This document shows, piece after piece, positions 36,226 to 50,300 of a stretch of DNA of 64,000 bases. Both the position numbers and the translations under genes were made by a program. This stretch comes from Lucifuga dentata (taxonomy: Eukaryota; Chordata; Actinopteri; Ophidiiformes; Bythitidae): the NCBI GenBank assembly GCA_014773175.1, contig VXCM01000046.1, forward strand, positions 62,001 to 126,000, read 5' to 3'. Each line of letters starts with the position of its first letter. Within the stretch, counting starts at the first letter, position 1. Below the pieces are notes generated by a model. That model saw nothing but the letters and a program-made list of their open reading frames with translations, was not told the DNA's origin and made no database searches.

Positions 36226-39200
36226 ATGTATAGTGACAAGGTAGGTGTTTTGTCACTGTCCTCACTGTATCTTGACTAAAGCTGGAAACTGCATTCAATT
36301 ATTATCATTAGAGAATGTCACCCAGTGACTTAAACGTCCTGGTAAATATACGTCTTCTTTCCGATTCGCATTGATTTAGCTTAACTGTCTGACATATATT
36401 TATGTTAACTCTCTGTTCTTTGGATAGTTGATAAATCAATATTTAAAAATTCTTTTAATTTAGAAACTAACCAAGGAAGACACATGGAGACCAGCTGACC
36501 TGAGAAGACACATCAGGGTAAGCTTTTACGAGTTGATTAAAGCAGATATGAAGAGTAAGTATAGACGACATACAAAGTTATTTACATTTATTAATAGTGG
36601 TCTTGTCTTGTTTATTTTTTAAGGATGAAGGGCATGGCGATGAATCTGTCAGGAGGCGAGATGAGAATGAGAGGAGACACAAGGGAGGAGAGTCCATAGA
36701 AAGACGCCACAGGGACCCAGAGAAAGAGTCTAGACAAGAGAGAGACAAACACAGGGAAAAGGACCGTACAAGGGAGAGAGGAAAAGATAACGAAGGCAGA
36801 TATGTAGACCACAGGAAAGAGGGCTCACGAGACAGGAGAGACAATAAGGAGGAAAGGGACAGAGAGAATAGAAAGGAAAGAGACAGAGTGGTAGATGAAA
36901 ACAAGTACACCGATGATTATAGAGAGAAAAGGGAGAGGAGAAGGGATAGAGAAGAAAAGCATGAATGGGAGAGGGATAAGGAAAGAAACAGAGATAAGGA
37001 AAAAGATAGGGTAAAGGAGAGAGAAAGGCATGATGAGAGGGACAGGGACAAAAGGAGGGAAGAGAGAGACAGGGAAAGAAGGAGAGAGGAAAGAGACAGA
37101 GAGCACAGATCTGAGAGGGAGAGAAGGAGACAGGAGGAAAGTGGAGCTGGAGAAAGAGATCTTGTAGGTAGGCATGACAGAGAGAAGAGAGACAGGCACA
37201 GAGAAAAAGAACACCTTAAAGAAAGTGAGAGGCACAAAGACGAATACCAAGTCAAGAGATCTGACAAAGAAAGACGAGAGAGACATGCGGACAGAAAGTA
37301 TTCAGAACTGAAGGAAGAAAGAGGTAATCCTGCTACACAGCCTGTGTAATCTTATACCTGCCATTTGTGTTTTTGTTTTCCGTATGGAGTATATATTCTG
37401 TATTTCTCATTTTAGGACACAAAGAAGAACGTAGAAGAGAGAAAGAAGAAAAAGAAAGGAGACACAAACAGAGAGAGTATCATGTAAGCAATCGTTCATA
37501 TTAAGAATTTGTCCTGCACATAATGATAACTCCTGTAAGATAAACAAGCATTTTAAATCTGTGATAAATTTGTTATTTGTGTGTGACAGTATATTTGGGA
37601 CTCCAGACCAGATTGCTTCACCGATCTTTTTTGATCTTTCTGTTCTCTAGGACGAAAAGCGGAGGCTTGACGCTGAATCCATGGATCAGCAAGACTTGAA
37701 GGGGTCAGATGGTCAACGTCATGGTGAACGAGAACGAACAGAAGGGCACAAACACAGGGACAGAAAGCACAGGGAAGAGGATGACCAAGAAAGAAACAAC
37801 AGAGGCAGAATGAAAGAGTCATATGAACATCTTGGTGACAGAGAGAGATCAGAAAGGGACAAACACAGGGAGAGAGGACAACGGGAGGACGCTGATCAAG
37901 GAAGAACTCACAGAGACAAGACCAAGACTGACAGTACCAAGAAATCAGCATCTGACCAAAGTCATAGCCATGAAACTAAGACTATAGAAACAAAGGTTAG
38001 TATGATTTGCTTTTGTAGCCTTCATAAACTGATCTATTACTTGGATTTTCTTCTCCCAAGTATCTGATTTTTGCGATCCAGGTGATAGCAGTGATATCTG
38101 AGCTATGGACAGTTTAGTGTAAAAGATGTAGAAGACAGAGAAGATCCTCAGTTTGGTTAACATGCTGGTTAACATCTTGCAGGTTGCCAGTGATCGTGAT
38201 GATGATGATAATGTGGCTGAGGACCAGGATTATGAAGATGATTTTGAGGTAAAATAACAAAATACAGCCTCTATTTGTAAAAAAAAAAAAAAAAAAAANA
38301 AAAAAAAAAAAAAAAAAAAGGCTACGTGCTGTAGTATCTAATTCTAGTAAGTACTTGTGTTTTTTGTTATTTCTCATGACATTTATCTCAAACATTTATT
38401 TTTATTTTACTTTTGCACGCTTTAAAATTGATTTACTTTGCAAGAAACTGGTGAGTATTCTGAGCTTTGATTATGACATTTGTTTTACATTCATCTTTAT
38501 TCCTATAAGATGCCACGTTTGTGCTCATTAAACATATCACATTGAATGTTCTGTTCAAAGGATTATGAGGAGGATTTTGAGGAGCTGGATGAGAGTGCAG
38601 GTGAAGGTGAGGATGAGAAGGAGCCACATCGTCCAGAGGCAAATGAAGAGAGGGAGGAGCTTACAGCACAAAGGAGAGAGGAGATCAAGGCAATTCAGAG
38701 AGCCATGGATGAGGAGAATGAGCGAGTCGGCACGGCTCAGACCAGACAAAATACCAATACAGAGGAGGAAGACAGGCCAAAATGGTCAAGAGGTACATTT
38801 CTAACTTCTAGATTATCTGGATTACCTTAGATTACTTCCTTCATGATGAGTTGATGCCATGCTATTTTGTGTTTCAAACTTATTTCTATTGTTGCTTTGT
38901 TTATAGAGTCTGAGAGAAACCAAAGCACAGGCTCTCAGCGTGGGAAGTTTATCGACTTTGTAACTGCAAAGCAACGTGAAGTCAGCAAGAAAGTTGCCAC
39001 CAAACAGAAGTAGGTTATTGTACAAAGCATATTCATGTTAAATGAAGAATGGAATCTTGTAACGTGATTGGATACACATGGACAAAGTAATATTGGAAAG
39101 AAATATTTGCAATAATTAGACATTAATTACATATAATGTTAATCAAAATCTTTTTTTTTTTTTTTTAAATCCTACCTTTAATCCATGTTTCTCTGACAGG

Positions 39201-41430
39201 AAACGCAGCATGGAGCTGCTTCGCTTAATTGACCTGGATTTCTCGCTGACATTCTCCCTTCTGGATTTGCCACCTGTCAGTGAATATGACATGTACATCA
39301 AAACCTTTGGAACTGCAAATACCAAACAGGTCAGCATTTGTTTCCATCATCTCTCTTTCTTGACACAGATAGATGTAACCAAATTGTAAAAGAGAAAAGA
39401 AAAAAAATCCATGATGAAAAAAATAGTCCTGCTCCATGTCTAAAGGTTCAGTTTCTTCCTCATCAGGCTTACGTTCAGTGCAATGAGGATAATGCAGACC
39501 GAGACATCCAGACAGAGGAGATAGAGATGTGTGAGAAATGGACGCAGCATCCTGCAGAGATAAATGGAGCCTGTGGGGGTAAGGAAACACCAAGATGATT
39601 CTCTGATCAGCTGGGGTCTTTATGTAGACTTTATTAATGTTGTTTTTTTATCATGTGTTTACAGACCCAAGCCTCTCTCAGGAAGCACAAGACAAAAGCA
39701 TAAATGAAATGAACATAGATTCACAGCGTCTGACAACATTTCTGCGCTCAGCTACTCAGGTTACCTTTTACTTTATAAACAAAGTAATTTTTTTTCAAAG
39801 TTACACTTCTCAACTTCTCTTCTTCTTCCACTGATTCATGTTGTGTGTGTTTCAATCAAGGTCATGGTTGTACTGTTGGAAGAAGACCAAGCTGAGAGAA
39901 AAGCTCTGAGGAAGCCGAAGACTCACACAGATTCGCTGTCTTTCAGCGATGGAAGTTTACAGCTTAATACTATGTTACCTTTTCTTTATGGTACATGTCT
40001 GTTGTGACATAAGTTCTATTCCTTTTAAGTTGTAGTTTCCCTATTCATTATGCCCCCTGCTGGCTTTTTTATGCAATACCATTAAAAATTCCCTGATCCA
40101 GAGTAGAACTTGTATGATTACGGGACTAGATAAGTTCCTCACATGAGATTCTCCATTTTGATTCTCAATTTCAGGTCGCCAGGTTAGCCTGGTGCACTTT
40201 TCCCAGGTCCAGCAACACACCATGATGTCAGTTCACAGGCCCACAGCTAAGCCTAGTGCCGTGCGTCTTGACAGCTGCACCGTCATCTGCATCTGGAACA
40301 TCTGGGAGCCGTCCAGACCCCAGAAGATCCTTGTCTATGAATCTGAGGTGACATTTTCCAGCTCCTTTTAATATCACAATAAATTCCCGAAACTTCCTTT
40401 TACAGTGAATATTTATTTTCACACCCCAGCGTTTCTAATACAAGAATCATAGACAGTAACCCTTGCAGTGGTGTGTGTCTCAGGTGCAGTGTTGCTGCTT
40501 CAGCCCTGGAAAGGCCATATTAGTGTTTGCAGGCACATCAGTCGGCTCTGTGGTACTTTGGGATCTGAGGGAACACACTAGTAACCACTATCGTTTGAAG
40601 ATAGGAGATAATGAGTGGACCTTACGTCAGCCTACCTTCTCTACTGGTATGTCATGATCTTTGTAATTGATTCCACTGGTTGTTTGCACATCAATCCCAC
40701 AGAAAATGGATGGCCACAGCTGATCAGCAGCAAACATTTATACGTCTAACCATAGTCATTCCTGACTGCTGCTGAACATGGCTACATGAGCCCATCACTC
40801 AAAGTTCAGAGGTTGTTTTCTTACAGAAGAGTAATGATGATACACTACATGCTGATATTGTCTCCTCCATCATCTTGTCATCACAGATGCAGTCCTAGCC
40901 GGTTCAGGCCATTTCTCCTCCGTGAGCTCAGTGGAGGTTGTTCCCTCTACTATAGCAGGGGGGCTGAGGCCGGAGGCCCCGCTTTTGGCATCTGAGGAAG
41001 GTAAGCAGGAAAATGAAATATTACCCATATTAATATCTGTAAATCTATACATAGGAATGGTTAACACATTGATTGATTGTCTGTCATCTAGGAAATGTCT
41101 TTAAATGAATTTTTATTTGAAGTCTTACTGTGTTTCAAAACCCAGAGTCATCAGGATTATCATTCCAGCTGGCAACTCTGGATGAAAATGGGGTTTTAAA
41201 TTTCTGGGTATGTTTGGAAATGCAGCAGATGCATGACATTTTTAATATGTTTTTTTCTCTAAGTGCCAAAGTCATGATGATGATGATGTGTCCTTTAGGT
41301 GGTAGTGGAACTCCCAAAGGCCAGTGATGCAGGCTCTCAAACAGATCTTGGTAAGGCTGTCACGTTTTGCTGCACTCACACTTTTTCTGTGAATGTACTC
41401 GTCTTTCTCACTCATGTGATACCAGCCTCG

Positions 41431-41472
<42 letters not shown>

Positions 41473-42877
41473 NCTCTCTCTCTCTCTCTCCCCCTCTCCC
41501 TCTCTCCCACCCTCAGGGCTCAGGCCTGGGAGTAAAGTTAAGTTGCTTCACAGCTCTTCCCTCCTCACTGTTGAGAGGTTAGTTTGATAAATAGCTTGTA
41601 TGATCATCCGTCACTGCCAGCCACTGGGACCAAAATACCCACAATGTCCTAGTGGAGCACAGCTGCTCTGTTTCGGTCATATGATCTTGTTTGTTATGTA
41701 GTCGACTATTGTTGTCACTTCACTGTTTGATGGCAACATATTTGTGGTTATATTTTTACAGTGTGAATGTGACAAGTGTCATATTCCACTTTGCACTGTG
41801 TTTTTGGCAGGGAATGTTGTAACGTCTGATTTCTGAACTGGGTGTCCCCCCCTCTGTCTTTGATTCTTAGGATATCTCCACAAGATGTAATGAAAACAGG
41901 ACCATTACAGACACTTCTTCTAAAATTCCTCCCAACTGACTCCAATCATTTTTTTATTGGCACCAATATGGTAAGAAAATCTTGTTTTGTTCTTGTCAGT
42001 TTAACCTTCAAAATATTCAAAAAATTATGTCCCACAACCAATGTCATTTCTGGTCTAGGGTCTGGTCAGTCATGGAACTACTCATGGTTTGAAGGCTCCG
42101 CCAAAGTTCTACAAGCTTCAGGAGGTTGGAGCCCGACCCGTGGATGTCACCTCAATCCACTTCTCTCCATTCCGACAAAACCTATTCTTGGTAAGAGTGC
42201 TATTAAAATGATTTCCATGGGATTCTCTAAATAAGTAATTCATTTTTTCATTGCTTCCTTTCACAAAAAAGTTAAGCAGTGTCAGCTACAGAACAGTACT
42301 TGTCATGCTGGTTATGATTTATTGTTTCGCAAAAGCGCACAGAAGCTGCTCTCATTTTGACATCTTCTTTGTAACAATCTACCAGGTGGGTTGTGGGGAT
42401 GGCAGCGTCAGGCTGCATGCAGTCAGCCATGAGCAGCCTGTGGCAGAGTGGAACAACTGCACTGCTGGTGAAGCAGTAGTCTCTTTGCAGTGGGCCCAAA
42501 CCAGACCGACAGTTTTCTGTGTGCTGGATGCAGCCTCGAACCTCCATGTATGGGACCTGCTGAAAAGCGACTCAGAGCCTGTCATCACTGAAAGGATGAC
42601 AGCTGACAGGTAACACCAGCAGACATAAATGATGGCTTTTGTGTTTGTTTTTGTTAATAGTGTTACATGGTTTTTATGTGGTGTGTGTTTTCTTTCTCTT
42701 TTCAGGGTGACAGCCATGGCTGTGTTTGGAGACTCAGGACAACAAAACACATATTCAGGATTAGCACTGGCATACGAGTCAGGAAAAATAGAAATTCAGT
42801 ATTTTACAAGGAGTTTTACAGTGCCTGCTCCCAAAGAAGAGGAGAAACTGGAAAGTATGATGAATGAAGTCTTCTGA
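36226..42877 (+). CDS. wdr60: WD repeat-containing protein 60 / dynein-2 intermediate chain 1
   Basis: Intermediate chain of cytoplasmic dynein-2, the retrograde motor of intraflagellar transport in cilia (also called DYNC2I1). Exons: 36226-36240, 36464-36517, 36624-37323, 37416-37483, 37651-37995, 38183-38248, 38561-38792, 38907-39009, 39200-39329, 39467-39578, 39665-39759, 39861-39990, 40175-40347, 40484-40646, 40887-41000, 41146-41207, 41299-41350, 41517-41577, 41871-41970, 42059-42190, 42386-42609, 42706-42877. They sum to 3303 nt (1100 aa; human 1066), all phases consistent. A charged Arg/Glu/Asp/Lys N-terminal half is followed by [37 protein letters not shown] and a C-terminal beta-propeller (VWDLLKSD). 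Start [19 protein letters not shown] aligns with the human KDDTWKADDLR start; the ATG at 36218 gives a stop across the first junction. ATTAAA lies at 42911. Confidence 0.95.
36624..37323 (+). other. wdr60: wdr60 exon 3: highly charged RE/RD-rich region
   Basis: A 700-nt exon encoding about 233 residues made almost entirely of Arg, Glu, Asp, Lys and His in RDRE/EKDR-type patterns, predicted disordered or single alpha-helical. The coding strand is strongly purine-rich, which creates long spurious antisense open frames. Mammalian WDR60 has a comparable charged N-terminal half. Confidence 0.9.
41433..41490. repeat. (CT)n microsatellite forming the polypyrimidine tract of wdr60 intron 17
   Basis: About 28 CT units, interrupted by an isolated N at 41473, run into CCCCTCTCCC and CCCTCAG directly before exon 41517-41577. 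The simple repeat supplies the polypyrimidine tract of that acceptor. Confidence 0.85.
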
Positions 42878-44218
42878 AAAACTGTATCTGATTTCACTGC
42901 ATTTAGACTGATTAAACTTTAGATGAGCACAAAGATCAATTTATAAATCTGCTTCTGTCACGGCCAAACACCTGTCAGTCCTTTAGGTAGCATATCTCAT
43001 ATTTAAATTTGATATGCAACATGGTTTTTTCCCAAAAAAATTAATGGTGCACAGTTAGAAAAATTTGCATTAACATAGCCATCAAAAGAATGTTGCTAAA
43101 CACCAAAGAATAAGAGTCACATCCATAACCCACAATGTCATTTCCTTCATAAAAATATATGAAACTATTCCTGTAAATAGTTAGTATAGTGATGTATAGT
43201 ATAGTGATGTACATATTTCCTTTCTAACTAATATGATACCTTTGTATATGTATGAAGTCTAATTTTATACAGTAAACTATAGTATATGCTGTATGTAGTT
43301 GTGTTATATTTTTGTATAATTTTTAACATCTTAACATCTATGACATTCACATAATTTCACAAACCCAGTATAATGCTCTCCATGTCAGTCAAATGTTAAT
43401 ACTAAAAACATTCATTAATAATTAGAAGAAAGCTACAATAATTAAAATGTATTATTATAATAAGTTTATCTCTTAAAAGTGAGATGGAGAGGTATTAATG
43501 AAATTCACTTTTCCACTATTTTCAGTAAATCAATAAATGTGCAGTAGAGCACAAAATGGTTTTTGTTTGTATAACTACATAATTTCCTCAAAAACGTGTG
43601 TGTGTTTGTGTGCTTCCTCTTTCCATAAGTAGTGTGTAATTTTCTTTATACTTCACCAATATCTGGGTTTGTTTTCTGCAACCACTGGGCCACATTTTAT
43701 GTATTACATTGAAAAGAAAACCAGAAGAAATGCAAAAGATTTTAGAGAAACCTTCATTTTACAGCTCGAGGTCAAAGCTGTGTGACTTGTATCTTGTAGC
43801 CAAGTTACCTGTTGCCTGGTAACAAAAACTTTCTTGTGCCGTCTGGGACAGAAAGAAAAGGATTTTAGACAGTGTGGGATGTACTATTCTGCAAATGCAT
43901 TTTAACATTTCCTGGCTGATTTATGTAGACACGCCATGGCAGCAGATGGTCAGTGGAATGTTTTCTTTTTTTTTAATTATTTGTACACAGAGTCAACTGA
44001 CTTTTGGCTTACATGAATTACACACTCATCTAGGCATGTGAAATGTAAACCTATCTTACACTAACTCCATTTACTCCCATTTTTAGGCTGATAATGTAAC
44101 ATAATTTCCTAGCTGTATTATCTACTCTTATTAGTATCTAAAAGTTGACTATCTAAAAGATTTTTGTTTTGATTTATGATGATTACACTGACTGGATATC
44201 ATATGTTCTTTAGTTTTT

Positions 44219-44287
<69 letters not shown>

Positions 44288-44387
44288 AGAGTGCCGTGCA
44301 CAAGCAAATACCAAATAACCATCAGCAAAAGGAGAATTTACATGAAAAAAGCAACAGGTCGTTGGTCACGGCAGAGTTTTGCTTGTG
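42878..44387. other. Intergenic between wdr60 and wdr97, synteny junction
   Basis: About 1.5 kb holding the wdr60 3' UTR (ATTAAA at 42911, AATAAA at 43532) and the wdr97 5' flank. It contains a duplicated TATAGTGATGTA motif near 43187-43212 and the GT microsatellite at 44227-44281. No further gene is recognised. Confidence 0.6.
44227..44281. repeat. (GT)n microsatellite
   Basis: About 27 GT units ending roughly 105 bp before the inferred wdr97 start codon. Confidence 0.92.
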
Positions 44388-47300
44388 ATGGTGTCCCCAG
44401 ATGAAAGCAAGATTGAGAGCAGAACATCGGCACTCTTTCCCATTTCCACACCGAGGCTGCTGTGTTCGAGAAGGGCGAAATCAAATGGAAAGATGCTTGG
44501 AAAGCAGAATTTGCTCAGATGTGACATGAAGAAAGACATGGGAATGGTAGGGCTTACATGTTGTTGATAGGATCTTGATCTGCTGTATTAGAGGGCTGAC
44601 ACGCTCTCTCCCTTTGTTTCTAGGTAATAAAGTCTGAAAGCAAAGAGCAAGTGTTCACTCATGGTCTCCATCATGTACATCATTTCTCCTGTGACAGCCC
44701 TGTGCGTCACATGACGTACTCTCAGGCCACTGAAGCATCTTTTAGCCTCCACTCAGACAACACAGTTCATTATTACAAGCCTGATGGCTATGAGCAGAGT
44801 TCCCTGGCCGGATCAGCACCCTTCCCCTTCATGGGCCTGACTGCCACAAAGGTGTCTGGAAATCTGGTAGGTTGGGGCCCAGGACCCATCTTCACACTTC
44901 TGGACAGCAAGTTACACCCCCTCAATGCTGCTCAAGGGACCCTGGATGTACGTGTGTGTCAAGCTGCAGAGCACTCAACAGATTTGGTGACTGCAGGCAT
45001 GGGGAATGTGTGTGTGTGGTCGGTGATGCTCATGAAGTGTAAGGTGAAGATACTGGAGGGACTGCAACACAGCGTTTTCACTGAAATGACATTGGCACCC
45101 CCACAGTTTGACAGGCCCCATCGAGCGTTTGTTGCATGTGGCCGGGCAGTAACAATTGTCGACCTCGAGGCCGGGAAGATGTTGGAGCACAAGAAGAATC
45201 TCTGCTTATGGTGTGTACTGGCAATATGATGTAAGTGCATTTTCAATTGTATAAATGCTAACAATTTGTGTTTTACAGTGATATCACTGCAATGGTGTTC
45301 TGTTCTCAACTGGAATGTTTGATCGTTGCATCTCAAGAGCTGTCCATTAGAGTATTTGGTCCAGACTGGAAGCTTCGAGCCTTTTTTATAGGGCATAATG
45401 GTAAAGTCATGACTAACACTGACCATTCCTTATATCTCTCTATTCTCTGGACATAATGTTGAGGGGGTTTTTTTGGTTTGGTTGTTTGTCTCTGTGTGCA
45501 GGTGTAGTGAACTCCCTGCTCTACTGCTCTGAATCAGACATGCTGATTTCAGCCTCTGCAGATCGCACCATCCGTTGCTGGAACGTGGAGGAGGGTGAGG
45601 TTCATTGCGTCCACATGGAGAAGAACAAGCCACCATTATGCATAGGAGGCACTGGAAAGAGAGGGACCTTCTTCTCCTTCTCTCAACAGGGAGTGGACTT
45701 CTGGACCACACAAACCTTGTACAACCTACACTGTAAACTCAGAGGGAATGTAGGAGTCCCACTGAGACAAATCGTAGTTCCACCCTCGTTCACTCCTTAT
45801 CCCTCCAGAGTACTCTGCGTCAGTGGGGACAGCGATCTCCTGCTGGTGGCTGCAGAGACAGGTGTAGTGTTGGCATCTTTCAGGGCAAAACAGAGGATTT
45901 TGTGTGCTGACTACTGCCTGCACAAAGAGATTGTGGTGGCCCTGACAGAAGCAGGTACGCTGCTCCAGGCCAGCACACTCACAAATCCCGTCACAGTGAT
46001 GGAAGAGTGGCAGGAGAGAGGCCTGGGTCCCTGGCATGAAACTAAAAATGAATCTCAAAATCAGTCAGGTCCAGGCCTGGCTTCTTGCCTGGTACTCTAC
46101 AGTCATGTGACTGAAACTGAGGAAGCGCTGCAAGAGTGGAGGAGCTTGCAAGAGCACAGAGGATGCAAGCTCATGAACAAGAAAGCTCTTGATGATGCAA
46201 ATAACAAGTGAGCATTTTATTGCTTCCAGTCACATCATGTAGGGCCTTTTTAATAACTTTCCATTGCAAATGAAATATTTTATGTTGCCAAAGTATGTAG
46301 ATTTGATGGTAATTCTGTGCTTGAGACAGGTTTTTGGTAATGCTTGGTCAAAGAAGAGGCTGTGTGAGTGTTCTGAGTCTGGGCAATGGGGAGGTCCTTT
46401 ACAGAATACCAGCACACAATGGCATGAGAGTCACTGCATTGCAGGCGTACCCTGAGAACAGCTACCTACTCTCTGCAGGTACATCCCACTGCTACTTTAT
46501 GGCCTTTTTTATGCTTGTCAGTGTAGATTGGTTGTGTTCTTATGAAAGTGAGACAACAATGGTGATGATCAGATCAGTGATATGAATATTGTTGTCAAGG
46601 TAATTGTTAAAAATAATATATTTATCCCCAACCCCATCCTCCAGGTGAGGACAAGACCATGGTGGTGTGGAGGGTCAACCCCTTTGTGCAGGAATGTCTC
46701 AGCCAACAGTTGAGTCTGTACTGTGACCAACCTGTGCTCCACCTGGCAGCACTGGGGCCCGCTCTAGCCCTGACCTGCCAAGAGCCCAACAGCACCACCT
46801 ACAGACTAATGCACTACAACCTGCTCAGCCAGAGCTGGACTGATCATCTGTGCAGGGAGGGCCATTCAGACTGCGTCACAGGTCCCAGGATAACAATCAA
46901 CAATGTTGAGGACACCTTGTGTTCCTAATGAATCACTTGCTATGGATGGTGTTCCATTGTTTCAGTGGTGTTTCGTGGTTTGCTTGCAGGACTGTGTGTG
47001 TGTCCTGAAATGGAGGTGTTTGTCTCCAGCAGTCTAGATGGAACAGTGTGTATCTGGAATAAAGAGAATCGCCTTATCAGGTTGGTGCTTATCTCATTAT
47101 ACAAATAAGTGTAGATACACAGTATATGAAGTTGTGTGTCCATGACCTTTCCAGGAAGCTCCAGCTGAATGCAGAGCCTGAGTGTGTGGCTTACAGTGGA
47201 TCAGGAGGAGACGTGTTCCTGGGCATCAAAGGAGATCTGTACAGGATGAACTGTGCAAAGTTCCTACCATACAACTACCAACAAAAGGTGATTTACTGAC

Positions 47301-50300
47301 TGGCTTTGTGGCTGATATTTAGCTAGTTTAAACATTTTGACCAAAGGTGGAAGATATAAACAAAATGTCTCTTTGTTTTCATTTTATATTTACAGCTCAA
47401 TTGCAACTTCGATGCTGAGCCGATTCCTGACTTTCCTATCACCCAGATTAAAGCAAAACACAGCAAAATAAAGTAAGATTCATTCATATTACATACAAAG
47501 AATCACATACTAGTAATGCCAGTCTAATGAGCTATGAACACTATTGGTACAAACAGGACTGCTTGCGCATCCAAAAAGGAGGAAGACTACGAAAGTCTTC
47601 TGAGCATTACCAGCAGTCTGATATTCAGAGAAGACATAGGGAGTCAGAAGGTGAAATTTTACAAGATGTACCAAACAGAAATAAAAATACAGCAAATTGA
47701 AACAAAAATATGTGAAAATTCCAACTGTTTATTCTTTCCATCTCTCTCATTCCAGGAGTATATAATGGCTCGGAACAAGGACCTAGTTGCTCTTCTACAA
47801 AGCACAATGAAATGCAAGAGAAGGAAACCTCCCAGAACAGCACAAACGCAGAAAGAGGCTTTTGATAACTACATGAAAATAATATATGGTGATCCCCCAA
47901 ATTTTAAGGTTCTGCCTCTTGCAAAACTTGGAAAATCAGTTAAATGATCAACTACTTCTAAATATCTGCATGCCATGATTTATAACTTTTTTTTATTTTT
48001 GACAAAGTGAATGGAATCATTAATGATATTTTTCGGTGATTTCAGATTGGGTTGGAGGACATGTTTGACCTAGATACACTTTTATTTTATCCTGAACCAT
48101 ATGACAACAATGTGCCATGTGCCCCTCCTACCTTAGCAGAAGAGTGCAAACAGGACATTCCTGTGAAATTAGAGATAAGACGGTGCCAGGTAAACATTCA
48201 GAATTCATTGTAGTATGCTTGCTTTTGTTCACTTTGGATTTTTTTTTTTTTTTTTTNTTTTTTTTTTTTTTTTTTTAATGAATGAATGTGCAGAAACTAT
48301 GTCAATAAACAAGGTGACAATCCGTCTCTTTAAAATGCAGAAGCAGCGGCAAAATCCAGCTCCAGCGAGAGATTTCAAATCCAACACACTCCCAACTGTA
48401 AAGCCACGACCTGTTCTGGTGGCTGCACATGTTGTTTCCAAGCAACCGATCAGCGAGAAGAAAGATGAAGAGGTGAGAGTGTGCATTGCCTTCTTTTCAC
48501 ATGGAATCTCTCTGAAGATAACAGATTAAGGACACTTGACATAGCAGCAATGATGAGGGTTTTACCATTTCTAATTTCCTGGAGAACCTGTCACATGGTG
48601 TGTACATGTCTAAATATGTCTGATTTTGACTTCTCCTTGTGGCTTCAGGAACACATTTCTCCAAGAGAGGAACTTAAACCCATAACACCAGCACCTCCTC
48701 CATCTCCCTCTCCAAGAGCCCCAAAACCTCTCCCACCCCAGACACCCACCCCTGAGGTGCCAGGTTTCCTCAAACAATTTGCAGAGGAGGACTGGTTCAG
48801 GAACTTGTATCCTGATCATAAGGTAGACTACGCCAAGTTCACTTTAAAAGCATGCAAGCAGTTTTACCACAATGATAATATCCATGTCCAAGTCCAGCTT
48901 TAGATCTTGACATGTGTATTTGTGTGTATGTGTATGCAGTGTATCCCAAGCACCCTGTCTGCAGAAGATTTCTCTTTGCAGTTGCTGGACTATCTAAACG
49001 CTGGCAGTGCTCCTTCCAAAATGAAGATCCTGGTTGCACTGCAGGTCCTTCACAGTCAGGGGCTCTTACAAAATTCAGACAAGTTTTACCAAGGCCTCAT
49101 TGACTTCGTGTGCAAATATGGGAGACCTGACATGGTACAGTATATCTAAGATTGTCGCTGTGCAATGTAAGAATTGATTTTTGAGTTTTGTCTAATTTAT
49201 TTTTGTGTGTTTCAGTCGCCTGAAGAACGGAGCATGTTTGGCGAAATGTTTAATCTGTTGGTGCATCTGAAATCTGCCAGCTATGATCTTGTCATAAAGC
49301 TTCTCACTATTCTGGCCTACAAAAATCTGGGTCTCCGGTTAGTTTATCAATGCACTATTGCTTTTACAAATATCAGTTGATGCTATTACTAGCCTTTTAT
49401 AGTACAAGTTTCTTTTCAAGGAAAAAAATTCCAGACATGAATCCAAATGTGGATGTGTTAATCTTTTCCCATTAATAGGGAAGAGGTCCTGTGTGTGCTG
49501 AATGAGTTAGGTGTGCATGAGGCTGAGCGGTGGCTGTGGTCAGAGCTGGAGATCTGGGACCGAGAACTGCAGGACCAGTCTGACATCTGGAAGAGCCTCC
49601 ATGACAGAGCGGATAACTGGCTGGACTTATGGATTTCCAAATTCAAAGTAAACAAATTCTTTAGCTTAAAATTTTTTGGTTTTGCAGTTGAGCATGCTAT
49701 TTGTTATCATTAATTAAAGTGTTTTCAAGTATGACAAAAAGGAAGAACAGGTGTTTGAAAGCTGAGAGGATCCTCCCTCTATGAATCAGCTCTCCATTGC
49801 TTCTGTTGTCCTTTCCCTTTGACCTTAGCTCCTCTAAATAGGAGCACGAGAGCTTGACAGTGTTGAGGACTGGCATGGCCTGGATGGTTTTGGATTGCTA
49901 AGTGATTAACTGCTTTCGTGCTGGTCTCTCCTTCCATGCCTCCCAGGAACACAGCGGGCATCTTTACTTCAACAGGACAGGAAAGTGGAAGCTGCCAAAC
50001 TTCACAGTGGTGGATGTGTTAAATTACTACTGCTCCCTCCAGAAAGAGGAATACCAAAAGGCTCAACGTGTTGCACCCGCCGGCCGTAAAGACTCCATAC
50101 TTCTGCCCTTATATGACTGGTATTTAAAAAGAGCTCCAGTGATGTACACTAGTGCTCAAAAGTTTGGAATCACCCAGCAATTTTCTTGTATTTATAAAAC
50201 TTTTATTAACTAAACAAGCCTTAAATTGATAAGTAATTATCGTCAATACATTGACAGTGTCATTTTTTTTTTTTTGAGACTTGTTCTATGCACGCTAGTA

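Noticed and set aside
36218..36240. Upstream ATG at 36218 as wdr60 start
   Set aside because: Its frame hits a stop right after the first splice junction, whereas the ATG at 36226 joins in frame to the conserved DTWRPADLR exon.
36825..37286. Minus-strand open frame of 153 codons, and overlapping frames at 36917-37267 and 37553-37951
   Set aside because: They are antisense to the purine-rich wdr60 exons; Ser/Leu/Phe-rich translations arise from CT-rich complement and have no family resemblance.
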